Source: Pomacea canaliculata
Lineage: Eukaryota; Mollusca; Gastropoda; Architaenioglossa; Ampullariidae
Assembly (NCBI RefSeq): GCF_003073045.1
Contig: NC_037592.1
Coordinates: 17,441,844 to 17,505,843 of the forward strand
Direction of reading: 5' to 3'
DNA: 64,000 nucleotides
Below are positions 26,201-47,122 of this stretch, one piece after another. The number at the start of each line of letters is the position of its first letter. The stretch's first letter is position 1. The position numbers and the translations under genes are program-made. The notes under the pieces were generated by a model. The model was not told where the DNA came from and searched no databases. It worked only from the letters and a program-made list of their open reading frames with translations.

Positions 26201-27709
26201 ATGAAGAAGGTAAGTATGGAGACTTGCTAAAATCAGGACAACAACCCGCTAGGACATTTTCAGTGTGGTGATTGTTGTCGTCTGAAATGAACATCATTTT
26301 TCTTGTAAACGTCTTGACCAGTGTGGTGTCTATTACGGCAATAATTTCCGCAATAAATTATTTAAAGAAAGTTGGGAGTTACTGTGCATTGGCCTCGCCT
26401 TGTGCCGTCGCTTCCCAGTGCAAGTAGAAGCGTCCTTTGTGTGCTTCCTGTCTTCGTTGTCCTGGAGACGAATGTAAGCAAGACTGGAAGAGCGGGCGCT
26501 CACACCGAGGATTTCATCCTGAATATCATGCAGCAGGTTGTAGCAACGCCGTCCTTGGACCGCCCTATCAGGCAACTCAAATCTCTGGTTAATAAAGCAA
26601 TTTCCTGTGGAAACTATGTATTGGTTCTAATATTCTCTCCTCATTATTGTTTAAACAGATGCAAAACTTAATCCTGAGAAAATACGATCAAATACATATC
26701 CTACATCAACAAGCGAGATCTAGGAATTATACATCGGTGTGATGGAATTTTAATTACTAAATAAAGCAAAAAATATCCCAAGACTCACTGGTTAAAGATC
26801 TGTCTCTGCTTTTCAGAGAAATCCTGGCGGACATCATCGAGAGTTGCAGGCGCCCAGTGCTGACCCTTACGCCAAAGAACGCCAACGCCCTTTTCCTGAG
26901 CTGTTTCACCATAAAAACAGTCCGAAAGTATAGAAATGCCCGAATGTCTTGATTAGTGCTGGTGCGATGGTGAGACAGTGGACGATAGTGAAAGGAGAGG
27001 AAAGACCTAAATGGGAGACGTGAGCTTTCTCAGACTTCCTCATAAGAAACATTACTATCTGTCCCTAACTGAATGAATTAAAATTATGCACGAGGAATTT
27101 TGCATAGTCATAGGGCCTACCTTCAATGCTGAGAATATGAGATATTGCTTTCTCCAGTTCTATGATGTGCTTTTCTGTTTCTTGAAGTACCAGGGCCTAT
27201 GAAGGAGAAACGAAGGAAAAACAGGAAAGAAAAAAAATATGAAAAGGTATGTCGACATTCAAAATGTATACTAGCCAGAACTCATCACAATCAGCATTTT
27301 GTTGAAGTGAACCAAAAAGGAAAAACTATTTTTCCTGCTGACTAAATAGTACTGTGGGCAAAAAAACAAAATAATATACTTTTCTGCGATGTTTGTTCGA
27401 AATTGTAGTTATACTGAGTGAAAATGCTTTAGCTAGCGATCTAATGGCTCAAAGTAAGCCAGTCAGGTAAAACGACTCCAGAAAATAAACATAAACACAT
27501 CTTATGTAAGTTTTCATTGTCACATGTGAATTCGAGTTTTCTTCAACAAAAGTTCTGACCTTAGACGTTTTTCGCTTTGGCAGAGCATCTTTGTTGGGGA
27601 TGACAAATTTTAAAGTTTCATAACAACTGGCAACACTTGCACGCCATTTTGCATCGCTCTGACGACGACGAGTGCGTATAGGAGCTTGTCCACGTCGGCC
27701 TTTGTTCAT
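20032..27709 (-). CDS. STRA8/MEIOSIN-like bHLH and HMG-box protein
   Basis: Nine coding exons (minus strand, 5' to 3'): 27709-27560, 27196-27121, 26900-26789, 26564-26504, 25925-25587, 25163-24960, 23787-23488, 22812-22703, 20284-20032. All junctions are GT-AG, every phase matches, and the total is 1605 nt or 534 residues. Residues 12-75 form a bHLH: a basic RTRRRQSDAKWRAS, helix 1, a loop ending PKRKTSK, and helix 2 ETEKHIIELEKAISHIL. Residues 93-112 (PATLDDVRQDFSEKQRQIFN) resemble the segment after the bHLH in STRA8. The middle is low-complexity (Ser-rich, then His/Gln-rich near 230-243). Residues 450-500 look like an HMG box: YLLYYRQ, then MWTKLPSDDRH. bHLH plus HMG is the MEIOSIN (BHMG1) layout; vertebrate MEIOSIN and STRA8 switch on meiotic genes in germ cells. 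A nuclear DNA-binding role is inferred. Exon 4 is short and has a plain acceptor, so it is the least certain. Start chosen: ATG at 27709. Confidence 0.75.
21309..21409. repeat. Inverted microsatellite pair (hairpin potential) in the last intron of the bHLH-HMG gene
   Basis: A (TC)n(AC)n arm at 21309-21332 is followed about 50 bp later by its reverse complement, (GT)n(GA)n, at 21383-21409. The arms pair over about 22-26 bases, so the sequence could form a stem-loop. Confidence 0.8.
24164..24320. mobile_element. Pogo/Tigger-like transposon end fragment
   Basis: AATCTCGATATGACGAATTC is followed by further CGATAAAACGAATT, CAATATAAC and CAAAATAACGAATT modules. Repeated GATATAACGAATT modules are the hallmark of the terminal sequence of pogo/Tigger-type (Tc1/mariner superfamily) elements. 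Only this terminal module is seen; there is no transposase. It sits in the intron between the 25163-24960 and 23787-23488 exons of the bHLH-HMG gene. Confidence 0.5.
25495..25508. repeat. CT/poly-C simple repeat
   Basis: A run of C follows CTCTCTCTCGCTCTCT in the intron between the 25925-25587 and 25163-24960 exons. Confidence 0.8.
27121..27709 (-). other. bHLH-encoding exon pair
   Basis: Exon 27709-27560 gives the basic region, helix 1 and the loop (residues 1-50). It ends at AAG|GTCAGA. Exon 27196-27121 gives helix 2 (residues 51-75), starting ALVLQETEKH and ending LSIE. The phase-0 intron falls exactly between loop and helix 2. Helix 2 has Leu/Ile at the spacing expected for a dimer interface. 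Confidence 0.72.
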
Positions 27710-28335
27710 CTCAAGAAAACAGTAATTTCCTCTGATTATGGCATTCCATCATGAAAATAAACTTTCACAAGATCCCTCTCCAAAACCCTGTCAGGTGCAC
27801 TTTTAGTCTGACCTCCCCACCCCCTATCGTTTCTCCTTAGAGTCCTCTATCCCAAGATCGGAAAATATGTGTAAGCGGATCAAATGTGCACCGACTGATT
27901 TAAAACAAATCATTAAGGTCTTCATGAACAGACTTTGATTTTTAGCATTTTAAATTAAAGACTAGTTGTATGATAGCGAGTGCGCAAATGAGAAAGAAGT
28001 TGATAAGAAAAGTCTGATAGCAATAAAACCGTTTTTGTAAGTACTCGAAAAAGAAAAAAAAATTAAGCTATAGGCTATACTTTCTTTAAGCGCTGTTACA
28101 TTATAATTGATACTGTTTGATAAACCCAGTGTGATTTGTTAGCCTTTATATTAATATTAATGGTTTTTTTTTCCATTTCTTGGATAGTCACTAAGGCCCT
28201 AGTCTGCTAAAAAAAATATTTAGAATAATGGTTAGATATATGGAGAAAAATATCTCGTTCTGTTTGTTTTTCCTGTTTTAATCTATTGTAGGAAATTAGT
28301 ACTGTTTCATGCAGTTTTATAATGAGTGTACTTAC

Positions 28336-28430
28336 GCTTTGACTAGCACAGTTTGCGTATGATAATATCTTTTTCCTTCCCTTCGCTTGTATAAGCATGC
28401 GCAACAGGATCACAAAGCAGACGACAGTTT
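28336..28430 (-). other. Probable first exon (5' UTR or N-terminal extension) of the bHLH-HMG gene
   Basis: A strong minus-strand donor, CAAAGC|GTAAGTA, ends at 28336. A good acceptor-like tract, CTGTTTTCTTGAG, directly precedes the ATG at 27709, so the two would splice together. The joined frame is open. An in-frame ATG at 28398 would add 21 residues (MLIQAKGRKKILSYANCASQS, here split for length: MLIQAKGRKK then ILSYANCASQS) ahead of MNKG. The transcription start is unknown; the 5' boundary given is a guess. A GCATGCGC octamer (28395-28402) resembles an NRF1 half site. Confidence 0.45.
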
Positions 28431-28433
28431 GAA

Positions 28434-28470
28434 ATGGCGGCAAATTTAAACGAGCTCTTCATTGAAGAAG
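28434..28470 (+). CDS. Candidate plus-strand first exon, divergent from the bHLH-HMG gene
   Basis: ATGGCGGCAAATTTAAACGA opens a 12-codon frame, MAANLNELFIEE, that runs into a donor GAAGAAG|GTAATG with phase 1. The ATGGCGGC start context and the composition look like a genuine protein N-terminus. I found no following plus-strand exon before PRMT1, and I do not recognise the peptide. It could be the start of a transcript divergent from the minus-strand gene, or chance. Confidence 0.2.
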
Positions 28471-29610
28471 GTAATGTTTTCATTCAGTTCTTTAGATTAC
28501 AGCGAAGATATTTCTTATTCATTAACGTTACAGCAAATAATACGTTCAAAACGCAAATAATTAGGCTTCTGTTTTTAAACTTAATCTAGCTATGGGATTT
28601 ATCTATATTTAAATTTTTTTTTTATTGGGACCGCATAATATTTTGAACTCTGAGCTTTCGCAAATATTTTAGCAGGAAAAGTCCTTATCCTGAAACTAGT
28701 TCACCATTAAATTAAATTCATCAGCTAGACGAGAAATTCCTCCCATCTCACTCAACTTTCCCGTATAACTTAATGTAATTACACAAAGAAACCAGACATC
28801 GTCTACAGATGAGATTTTTTAGATCGCGGAGTGTTCAAAATGGACTAAAACCGCAAGCTTGCAATGAAAACATTGCTTACCTTCTGTTGTGTCTGCAAGC
28901 ACTGCGTCAGACTGTTTATAGTCGTCTGCTTATGTCACGTCTGCTCTCATTGTGTACAGCTGTCGGCAATTTGGTGCACTGGCTGACACCAGTTTCGCAA
29001 AGCTGTCTATTTTTAAAATGTGGCTGTTGAGTTCACTTGCACAAATCCTTACAAATTTTGTAGAAACAAAGTGCTTTTAGGAAGTTACTTTTCAGTTTTT
29101 TTAGAAGCATCTTATGAAAGATTTTCTCTTCTAAATTTATAACAACTCGGAGCTGTTCTAAACTGGCCAAAACAATTTTAAAATCGATTATCACGGTTTT
29201 TTGAGTTAGCTTCGGATAATTACTCGAAATGTTGACACGCGAACAAAAGATCCTATGATTAAGTAAAACTATGACAATTTTTTCCAGTTGTTTGGATTTC
29301 AGACAAGCGTTGAGCAAGCTAATATCGCCAAAATTGTTGAAGAGACTCATTAGGTTATTTTATTTGCAAAATGTATTTTGACACATTAGATCCTCGTCTG
29401 CTGAAAATTTCTATCGTCGTCTTCTCATCATAGTGGTCAAGATGTCCTGCTAAATCGCGTGGTTGTCTATGTTCTCTACGAAAACTGTGTTGTGCACCTC
29501 GCATAGAAGCATAAAACAGTTTTAATTAAATATATTCAAGATCGATGTGCAATTAGTCCTAAGGAAAAGATGTCTGGTTGTTGCGATCTCAGGGTACACA
29601 CCTATTAGTA

Positions 29611-29740
29611 TTTTACGCTGAGCAAGCAGCCAAGGTACCCAGCCCTGTCACATACAGAGAAAGAACAGCGTGCCAGAGGCGAGAACTGAACCGAACACAG
29701 TCAACCCTCACTGTATTGGTGACAGGAACTTACCGGACCG
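29611..29740. repeat. Dispersed repeat copy A
   Basis: It shares CAGCCCTGT, ACAGAGAAAGAACAG or GCAGAGAAAGAACAG, GTGCC and TCACTGTATTGGTG, in the same order and orientation, with 34541-34665. Divergence and small indels suggest an old interspersed element, possibly a SINE. Confidence 0.65.
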
Positions 29741-31102
29741 CCAATAATCAGCAGATTGCAAGGTGCTTTCATATTATGACAGCATCGTGAATAGGTGCCA
29801 ACTTCTTTAGGTCTATAATAGTACATGCTTCTTAGTAGTCAGATTATACATCCCGACTGTCACGTTCATTAATAACTTATACATGGCTTTACCTTTACGA
29901 CTGGATAAGCTTGCACAGTGTTAACATTGTTGGTAATTCTTAAAAACCGACTTGACGAAGTGACGATAAACAATCCAAGTTTACCATGCTTATTTATATG
30001 CACGTACTTAAGTTCGTATGGCATTGTACCATAGCCTCAAATCATGTCCTGTGTAAAAGTACTATGTGGGCGGGGGCAATGGCGCACGCAAACATGAAAC
30101 TTCGCACGATGGTCCGGATCGGAAAAGAGGGGGGGGGGGGGAAAAGAGAAGGTGACAAACATCAAATCGTAAGCTGCGTGATTTCTACAAGCTTCTCACT
30201 TCGTATGTTACATCAAAGCGGGCAGTGAATGCAGCCATCACAAAATAAGATTAATGCAAACTTTATTTCGATAATGCAAGTTACATTCACATTTCATGAA
30301 TTCTACACTTTTGACTCCACACATGCAACAAATGGTGTTGACTGGCGACGGTCAAATGAACTGCATTTTTTGCGTCTGATAGCTGAACTATTTTCTACCG
30401 ATGGCTTTATACTTTACTGTATACAAGTGTCATATCTTTCAGAGACAGGGAGAAGCGTCCAGGATAAACATTAAATTCCTTACTTTAAAGCTCTTTCATC
30501 AATTTTATTGAAAGACACAAAATAGGTATGCTAAAAGTCACGCCATTCTTCAGTTTACGACTATTTAAGCATGTGATGGAGAAGTCACAAGTTGAGAAAA
30601 TGCTGATAAAACCACAGTAAAAATCTGAAATGAATATACTGACAATGTATAAAATGCATGGCTTAAAAAATTACATCCCATTATTTCACATTTCAGGCTA
30701 ATTGATGTTAACCAATCAACATACAGAATAACTACTACTGGCCGTCTGGAGTGAAAACCAAAACCATTAAACTCTAGTACAATCCGTGTGCGACTGAAAT
30801 TTAGGAGCTTAAGGAAGTCTGACCCTCTTCTATGTATCTAACTGACCAAGGTAAATGTTATGCCCTGCACTAAGTGTTAAAAGGTTTTATTGATTTTGTA
30901 ACATCACTCGGCTTCTGTTTCAACATCCCTATATCTTGTTTAGGTACAATTTCAAGGCATGATTGAATAGCAAAAAATGTATTTGAAATCCATCCTTACG
31001 GCATATGATGTTAACAGCAGGCAGGCTAAACTGATAAAGAAACTGCATATCCAGTTTTAAACTTTGTTTAGGGGGTTATAGTAGGGCAGTGGGACTAATT
31101 GA

Positions 31103-31192
31103 TAACCATTTTGCTGCTATATAAACCAAAACCAAATGAAGTTATTACCAGTCAGGGCACTTTTTTAACCATTTTGCTGCTATATAAACCAA
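31103..31192. repeat. Two-copy duplication, 63-bp offset
   Basis: A 27-base segment starting TAACCATTTTGCTGCTATAT occurs at 31103 and again, unchanged, at 31166. The bases after it then diverge (AACCAAATG versus CCCCAAACT). Confidence 0.9.
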
Positions 31193-31465
31193 CCCCAAAC
31201 TAAAGTTAACATAAACCTTTGCCTGTTGCCCCTGATATTGATCTCGATTACAGTTAATTACCCTAGATGCAGTCTATTGATAGACGTGTAGTGACCAAGT
31301 ATCCTGAGATGTGGAGATGGACATGAGAAACATCAATATTCAGAAATAAGTCTATAAGAAGTATAAACAATAAGATAAAAATTTCAGGCAATAAAAAAGA
31401 GAAAAACTAATAAAGCCAGTCGTCAGAAGTAGCAGCACAAATGGAAAAAAAAATTTTAAATGCTT

Positions 31466-31471
31466 TTTATT
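31466..31471 (-). terminator. Possible PRMT1 polyadenylation signal
   Basis: Minus-strand AATAAA about 350 nt beyond the PRMT1 stop codon. Other A/T-rich hexamers exist further on, so the choice is tentative. Confidence 0.3.
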
Positions 31472-31819
31472 TTTCAATGATGACTTACAATTCACGGTCT
31501 TTAGAAGCAAAACAATAAATGGGCATTTCTTTTATAGTACCTCCCTCTTTCCATCCCTACATGCAGGCAATTTGTTCTTGGAAGTAAAATACTGCAGAAT
31601 GTGGTCCAGCACACATATTAGGCAGACAGCTCTATATCTATGTGTTAGCTAACCCACCAGTTTCAAACCATAGTTCGTGAAAAAAAACCCTTTTGCATAC
31701 CCTTGCTCTGTATGCCCATCACATCATTCTGGCACAAAGCAACAGGAATATCCTTCAGGATTTTTTCTGGTGTTCTCAGATAACTCAAAATGATCCCATC
31801 TGCAGTTTTTTAGTCTCTA

Positions 31820-42350
<10,531 letters not shown>

Positions 42351-42620
42351 TTCAGCTCCTCACATGGAAAGAGTACTACGTCACTCAATAACGTGCTCCG
42401 GGTTGACAGAGGTAAATATAAGTTGTAGTCTCAACCAATGAGAAATAGTTTTACATCTGTGTGGGGCTCCCTTTCGATGACGAAGAACGCCAATCTCAAA
42501 TCGGGGATGTTCGGCTCTTTACGTGTGATCCCGTAAGGTTTAACGGAAGGAACCGAAAATAGCCGAGCGTAATGGAGTCACGTTAGCTACAGGTAGTGTA
42601 GACGTAGCGAGGTGTTGACA
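42351..42620 (-). promoter_or_regulatory. Presumed PRMT1 5' UTR and promoter
   Basis: This is the sequence directly upstream of the PRMT1 start codon on the minus strand. It has more CpGs than its surroundings and contains a CRE-like TGACGTA (minus strand, 42377-42383). No TATA box was seen at a useful distance. The transcription start is not determined. A plus-strand donor-like GACACAG|GTAGGTG at 42617-42630 hints at divergent transcription, weakly. Confidence 0.3.
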
Positions 42621-43698
42621 CAGGTAGGTGTAATTATTTTACGCTTTCGCTTGTTTGACTACTTTACTTGAAAAAATCAACACGGATTTTGTGTAACTAT
42701 CACTTTTTTTTGCTAAGTTTGTGGCTTTGCGACATAACTAACGGATAAATTTCCATTCGCTTTATTAGTATTAACTCCCAAGTCATATATTTAAGTTGAC
42801 GCAGTGTTGCTCGAGAGATCGAGTGTGCTGCTGGCGTATTTTGTTCGTCCGTTTGGAACTCGATGATTTGGTTATCTTTCTCTTTTCTTAACATTCATCA
42901 CCCTCTCGCCCTCTCCCCCAGCTTCTTCCCAGAAATCTCATTGATCTTTGTACATAGCGTTGCCAGAATGGTATAGCTACAAGATGTGCGTGTGTGTTTG
43001 CGCGCGCCTGTGCGTGCGTGTTCGCCGAGTACGTGGGTTTTGTCTGTATCCTCGCTGCATAAAGAAGAAAGGCATTGATAGGAATAAACATCCAGATTGT
43101 GCAGCACATGAATCTACTACGTGTGTGTACTAATGTGCACCTTCTTTGTTTACTGTAAACAAACCTCAAACTCTTAAATTTATGGACCCTGCTGGACTTG
43201 ATAAAGGATGTTGCTTAACTAACAAACAAATGTATGGTCATAAGAGTCGGGGGTAATAGTGGATTTAAGGATGAGTTTTACTCTCCTTTTCATGAGATAG
43301 ATCTGAATTGTATTAGTAATCAGTCAATTGCCATGACCGTCTCTTACCCTATTAAAGAATGCATGAAGAAATTATATGTACTGAAGTTGAGTTATAGTAA
43401 ACATTTTGAACAGAATAGTATGTAAATTATAAGCAAATCAAAATGTGCTGACTTAGACAAACCTGGAGAGTTGCTTACTGGGAATACTGTTAAGGAAGAT
43501 GTAATATTAAGCATGTCAAATGCATATTTTCCTTAAAAGATACACTTAAGAAATAAAAGCACTTTAGAATACTGCATTCAAGTAAGCTATAAAATATTTT
43601 GTGTTAGTTTTCAGTATGAGAGCTTTCAGTTTATTGGATGTTCATGGGGCAGATATGAGCAATAAAAAGTTCTTACTCAGCAAGTTTTACATTAACCA

Positions 43699-43776
43699 AT
43701 ATAATATCAATTCATATTTTACTTTATAGGTGAGGAAATATAATATCAATACATATTATACTTTATAGGTGAGGAA
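43699..43776. repeat. Two-copy 39-bp tandem duplication
   Basis: ATATAATATCAATTCATATT (43699) and ATATAATATCAATACATATT (43738) each lead into ACTTTATAGGTGAGGAA. The two units differ at only two positions, so the duplication is recent. Confidence 0.93.
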
Positions 43777-44517
43777 AAACAATATGCCACACAGCCTTTC
43801 TAGTAACTTTGATGAAAGCTTATATCATTTAACATGTACAATCCACCTTTTGGGGGGAAAGAATACCAGAACAATAAGACAATGTCAAAATGAAAGCATA
43901 TGCTATGTTTACTCACATTAAAAAATATGTCCCATTTACAGTTATTTGTAGTTGACAAGCAAAATCAGTGTTTATCTGTGTGCTGTTGAATGCACGTCAT
44001 AGCCAGAGTAAGATTTACACTTTTGATGGAAAATGGTTGGTACAAGTAGAATTACAGGAATGTTAATTTTGATCTTCACAATGGATTTTCAGGTTTTTAA
44101 TTACAGTGCACAAAGAGGAAGATTTAATATCGCTACTTGATGTTTGGAACTCTCCTTCCTGACTCACATTAAAATTGTGCTTAGCAGACAAAAAGACTTT
44201 TTAGAAAGTGTAGCATAAGGCAGTAAATGATAAGTATCAATCAAGATAGCATTAAGTTACCTTATTATTTTCATTTGCATATATTAAGTGAAGTAAAAAC
44301 AGAAAGAATCGAAGAATCAACCAGACAACGCTACTTAGGTGCTGAAATAAGCAGATTCATAAGATGAGAGAAGGGACTTGAGAATTTTTTAAAGCAAATG
44401 TTTAATGCTTCATGGTTTAATATGCATCATCTTGCACATCTAGAATTTAACTCCAGCTCTTGCTGTGCATTTGTCCGAACATTTAGCGTATGGCAGGAGA
44501 GAATGGTTAACCCGAGG

Positions 44518-44612
44518 GAAGGAGGTGAGGAGCACATGTAGATTCAGTTACTAATGTGGTCATTTTTCACTAATTGATTCCATCTGACCCAACAGCTGTC
44601 CTCACCTCCTTC
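44518..44612. repeat. 14-bp perfect inverted repeat, 67-bp spacer
   Basis: GAAGGAGGTGAGGA at 44518-44531 faces TCCTCACCTCCTTC at 44599-44612. It could be the ends of a tiny element or a chance hairpin; no flanking target duplication is apparent. Confidence 0.6.
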
Positions 44613-45339
44613 TGCCAGATCAGATGTATTCTATCCTTTTGGAGGGTGAAGGTTTGGTCTTTTAAGGTGTAATATCTTCACGATGTGCCGGCAACAGTAA
44701 CTCTCATCTTCATAAGAATGAAAAAAAAAAGTTTTCATTATTATTGTCATTTGATAAGACAAATGATGAAGAAAGCAAGGAGATGCTTATGGACAGAATG
44801 TGCATATAAGTCAATGTATATCTCTTGCGCATATGCTGACTTGTCGTGGCTTGGCTTGCACAAGCATTGTTTAACATGTCAGCTTATGCAGTGAATGTCA
44901 TGTTATGAATTGGAGACAGTAGTGCTCATGTAACCAACCCCAAGGTAAGGTAAAGGTCGTACCCTGACCTTTTTCAGGTTGTTGGGGAATAAGGTGTTAG
45001 AGATCCCTCTTTTCTTTGGGCCAGCTTTACCTGAGGCCGGTGTCCATCTCCTCTCCCTTGCTGCCTTTCCTTCCCCAACCCACCAGAGGGAGAAGGGAGG
45101 CAAAGTACAGCCCATAGACATCTTTGGCCAGTCTGCCAAAATGTGAAGTGTTTTCATTTATTTATTCAGCCAAAATTAATGTGATTGAAATTTAATTTAT
45201 CAAGTACAATAGTGTTAGAAGTTGGCAGTCCGTAACATTCTAACACAGAGTACAAAGATAAATAACATGGCCGACATGTCTAATGTCATTAGCATTGGGG
45301 GTGGAGGTCTTCGAAGGAAAGGCTGGTTTTAAAGTTTGA

Positions 45340-45421
45340 TTGTGAGCGAATTCAAATAGCATTTTTTAGCGACTTCTGTCTGCACCTCAATTCTCTAACC
45401 ACTCGGCTACCTGCTACTCTA
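45340..45421 (-). mobile_element. tRNA-derived SINE remnant
   Basis: The minus strand carries TAGCCGAGTGGTTAGAG (45393-45409), a near-perfect tRNA-type A box. About 40 bases later comes CTATTTGAATTCGC, a worn version of the B box (GGTTCGAATCC). The tRNA body between them is degraded, so this is not a functional tRNA gene. Confidence 0.5.
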
Positions 45422-46148
45422 GAGCCGTTACAAAAAAAAATGAACTGGAAAAATATCTATCTCCGACCCAGAGCTAGAGCTTTAGTCCCGATGCAGGACG
45501 CACGACGTCAACCTTTGTCAACCTATAGTTGCAATGAAAGGTAGTAGAGGCCTAGGCTTTTAGACATCTTATGTAAGAAAATATTTATATTTGTAAGAAT
45601 TACTTTTGAGCCCCTGCAAGTGCGCTTTCTCTTGAAGTGGATAATTGCTGTTGGCCTCTGACCTAATCTTTTAAAATATGCCGTGCACACACGTTATTCA
45701 TTCCGATTTGGAGCTTTGCATACTGCATTAGCATAGAGCAAATCAGCAAGGTGAATAGCTATAAGCTTACTAACCTTTACGCGTATTCAATCAGTTTTGG
45801 AGTTCCTACATCGCCATACAACGAAGCAGGGCTGAGTTGTAGGATTGTTTATAGATGTCTCTTCTTTTTACAACTGCGTCCTTACATTTCAAAAGAAGAG
45901 CGAGTCATACCTTTGGGAATACGTACATATATTTAGACGAGAACATATACAAAACATTTATGCAAGCTTGCCCCAAGCCGTTTGTGTGTGGAGCGGCACT
46001 GAATGTTGTCTAGACGCCAGCGCGTGGCATGCTGTACGTGACTTGGTGGTCACGTAGTGTGGACGACGTACACAGCAGTCAGAAGGCAAGCTAGGGCCTG
46101 GCTGTTACGGTGGAATATCTGTCACTCAACAGCTTCTGCCTGTCATGG

Positions 46149-46171
46149 AATTTTTTTTTTTTTTTTTTTTT
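46149..46171. repeat. Poly-T run
   Basis: An uninterrupted T homopolymer of about 23 bases. It could be the poly(A) tail of a minus-strand retroposed sequence, though no body is evident. Confidence 0.85.
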
Positions 46172-46289
46172 GGCGTATAAATGCCAAACTATATTTTGCC
46201 CACGTTGGGGCCTGTAAGATGTAATAGCGGGATCATTGCGATGCATGGGCTGTGCAGTCAGCAGTCCGTTAGCACGTGACAGTGCCTCG

Positions 46290-47122
46290 GTGTTCGCTAG
46301 ATGCAGGCATCCCAGTTGGTTTATTTTCTGGCGCGCAGTCGGAGGACCGTGTTAATTGGCGCCCCTCCGCGGCTGGTTTATCGCAGACGTCTGGGTCGCC
46401 TTTGTGAACAAAGCACACCACAGCCTCGGTGCATCCCCCGAACCCGGTTCCTTGCCCTTCACCCCTCCCTTACCCCAACTCTCTCACCTCCTACCCCAAC
46501 TCCCTCACCTAAGCTCGCACGCTCACTCGATCCTATCTTCCCAATCCGCTGCTAACCTTTTCCTTCGCCAGACCTGCGAGTCAGGTAGATGTGGAGAGGG
46601 CACGGGGGCAAACCGTCTCCATTAGACGAGGTCGAAGAATTAAGACGTGATCACTCGGTTTGCCGAGGGAGCGAGCGTCGTGTCTGGTTTTATCCTACCA
46701 ACGGAGTTTTATTGTTTATTTTCGTTTAATATGAACGCTCACATTATGGATGTAAGGGGGATTGAATGAGAGAGGCCATTCTTTGCAGCAAGAGTAACTT
46801 GCTTGCAACCGCTGCCCATGTCTCTGGTGTCTTGAGGCACTTTCGACTCCAGTCGTTGCTTGCAGCTCGCATCGCGATCAGCAACCACACCTCCGCCAGC
46901 AGCGACGACGGCGGCGGCGGCGACCAGCGAACATCGTCGGTGGCTTGTTGTGGCGGGAGCTCAGTGACTGCAAGCCGTTGATTCACGAGCGGGCACGACC
47001 TGCTTTTGCACGCGCTCCCAGTGCTGTGGGAAGACAGACGCCACCCCCACCCCTTTCTCCCCCATCTCCACGACTCCGAGGAGGGGGTGCGAAATCAGGA
47101 AAGAGAGAGAGAGCTGCGACGG
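46290..47122 (+). other. CpG-rich candidate non-coding first exon, probably of the tetraspanin gene
   Basis: GC- and CpG-rich block ending in a strong donor, GACGG|GTGAGTAC, at 47122/47123. The first coding tetraspanin exon is preceded by an acceptor (CTCTGTGCAG at 59033), which proves a spliced 5' UTR, and this is the best upstream donor I could find on the plus strand. The block contains an ATG-initiated 71-codon upstream frame (46766-46981) ending TGA. The 5' boundary and the link across an 11.9-kb intron are inferred. Confidence 0.4.

Larger units (their letters stand above)
28475..31465. other. Intergenic gap between PRMT1 and the bHLH-HMG gene
   Basis: AT-rich with no conserved coding sequence. 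It holds one copy of a dispersed repeat (29611-29740), a poly-G run (about 30129-30141) and a short tandem duplication (31103-31192). A minus-strand AATAAA near 30257-30262 is another possible PRMT1 poly(A) signal. Confidence 0.5.
42621..46289. other. Intergenic region between PRMT1 and the tetraspanin unit
   Basis: No conserved exon on either strand. It holds a 39-bp tandem duplication (43699-43776), a 14-bp inverted repeat (44518-44612), a tRNA-like SINE remnant (45340-45421) and a poly-T run (46149-46171). Confidence 0.5.
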
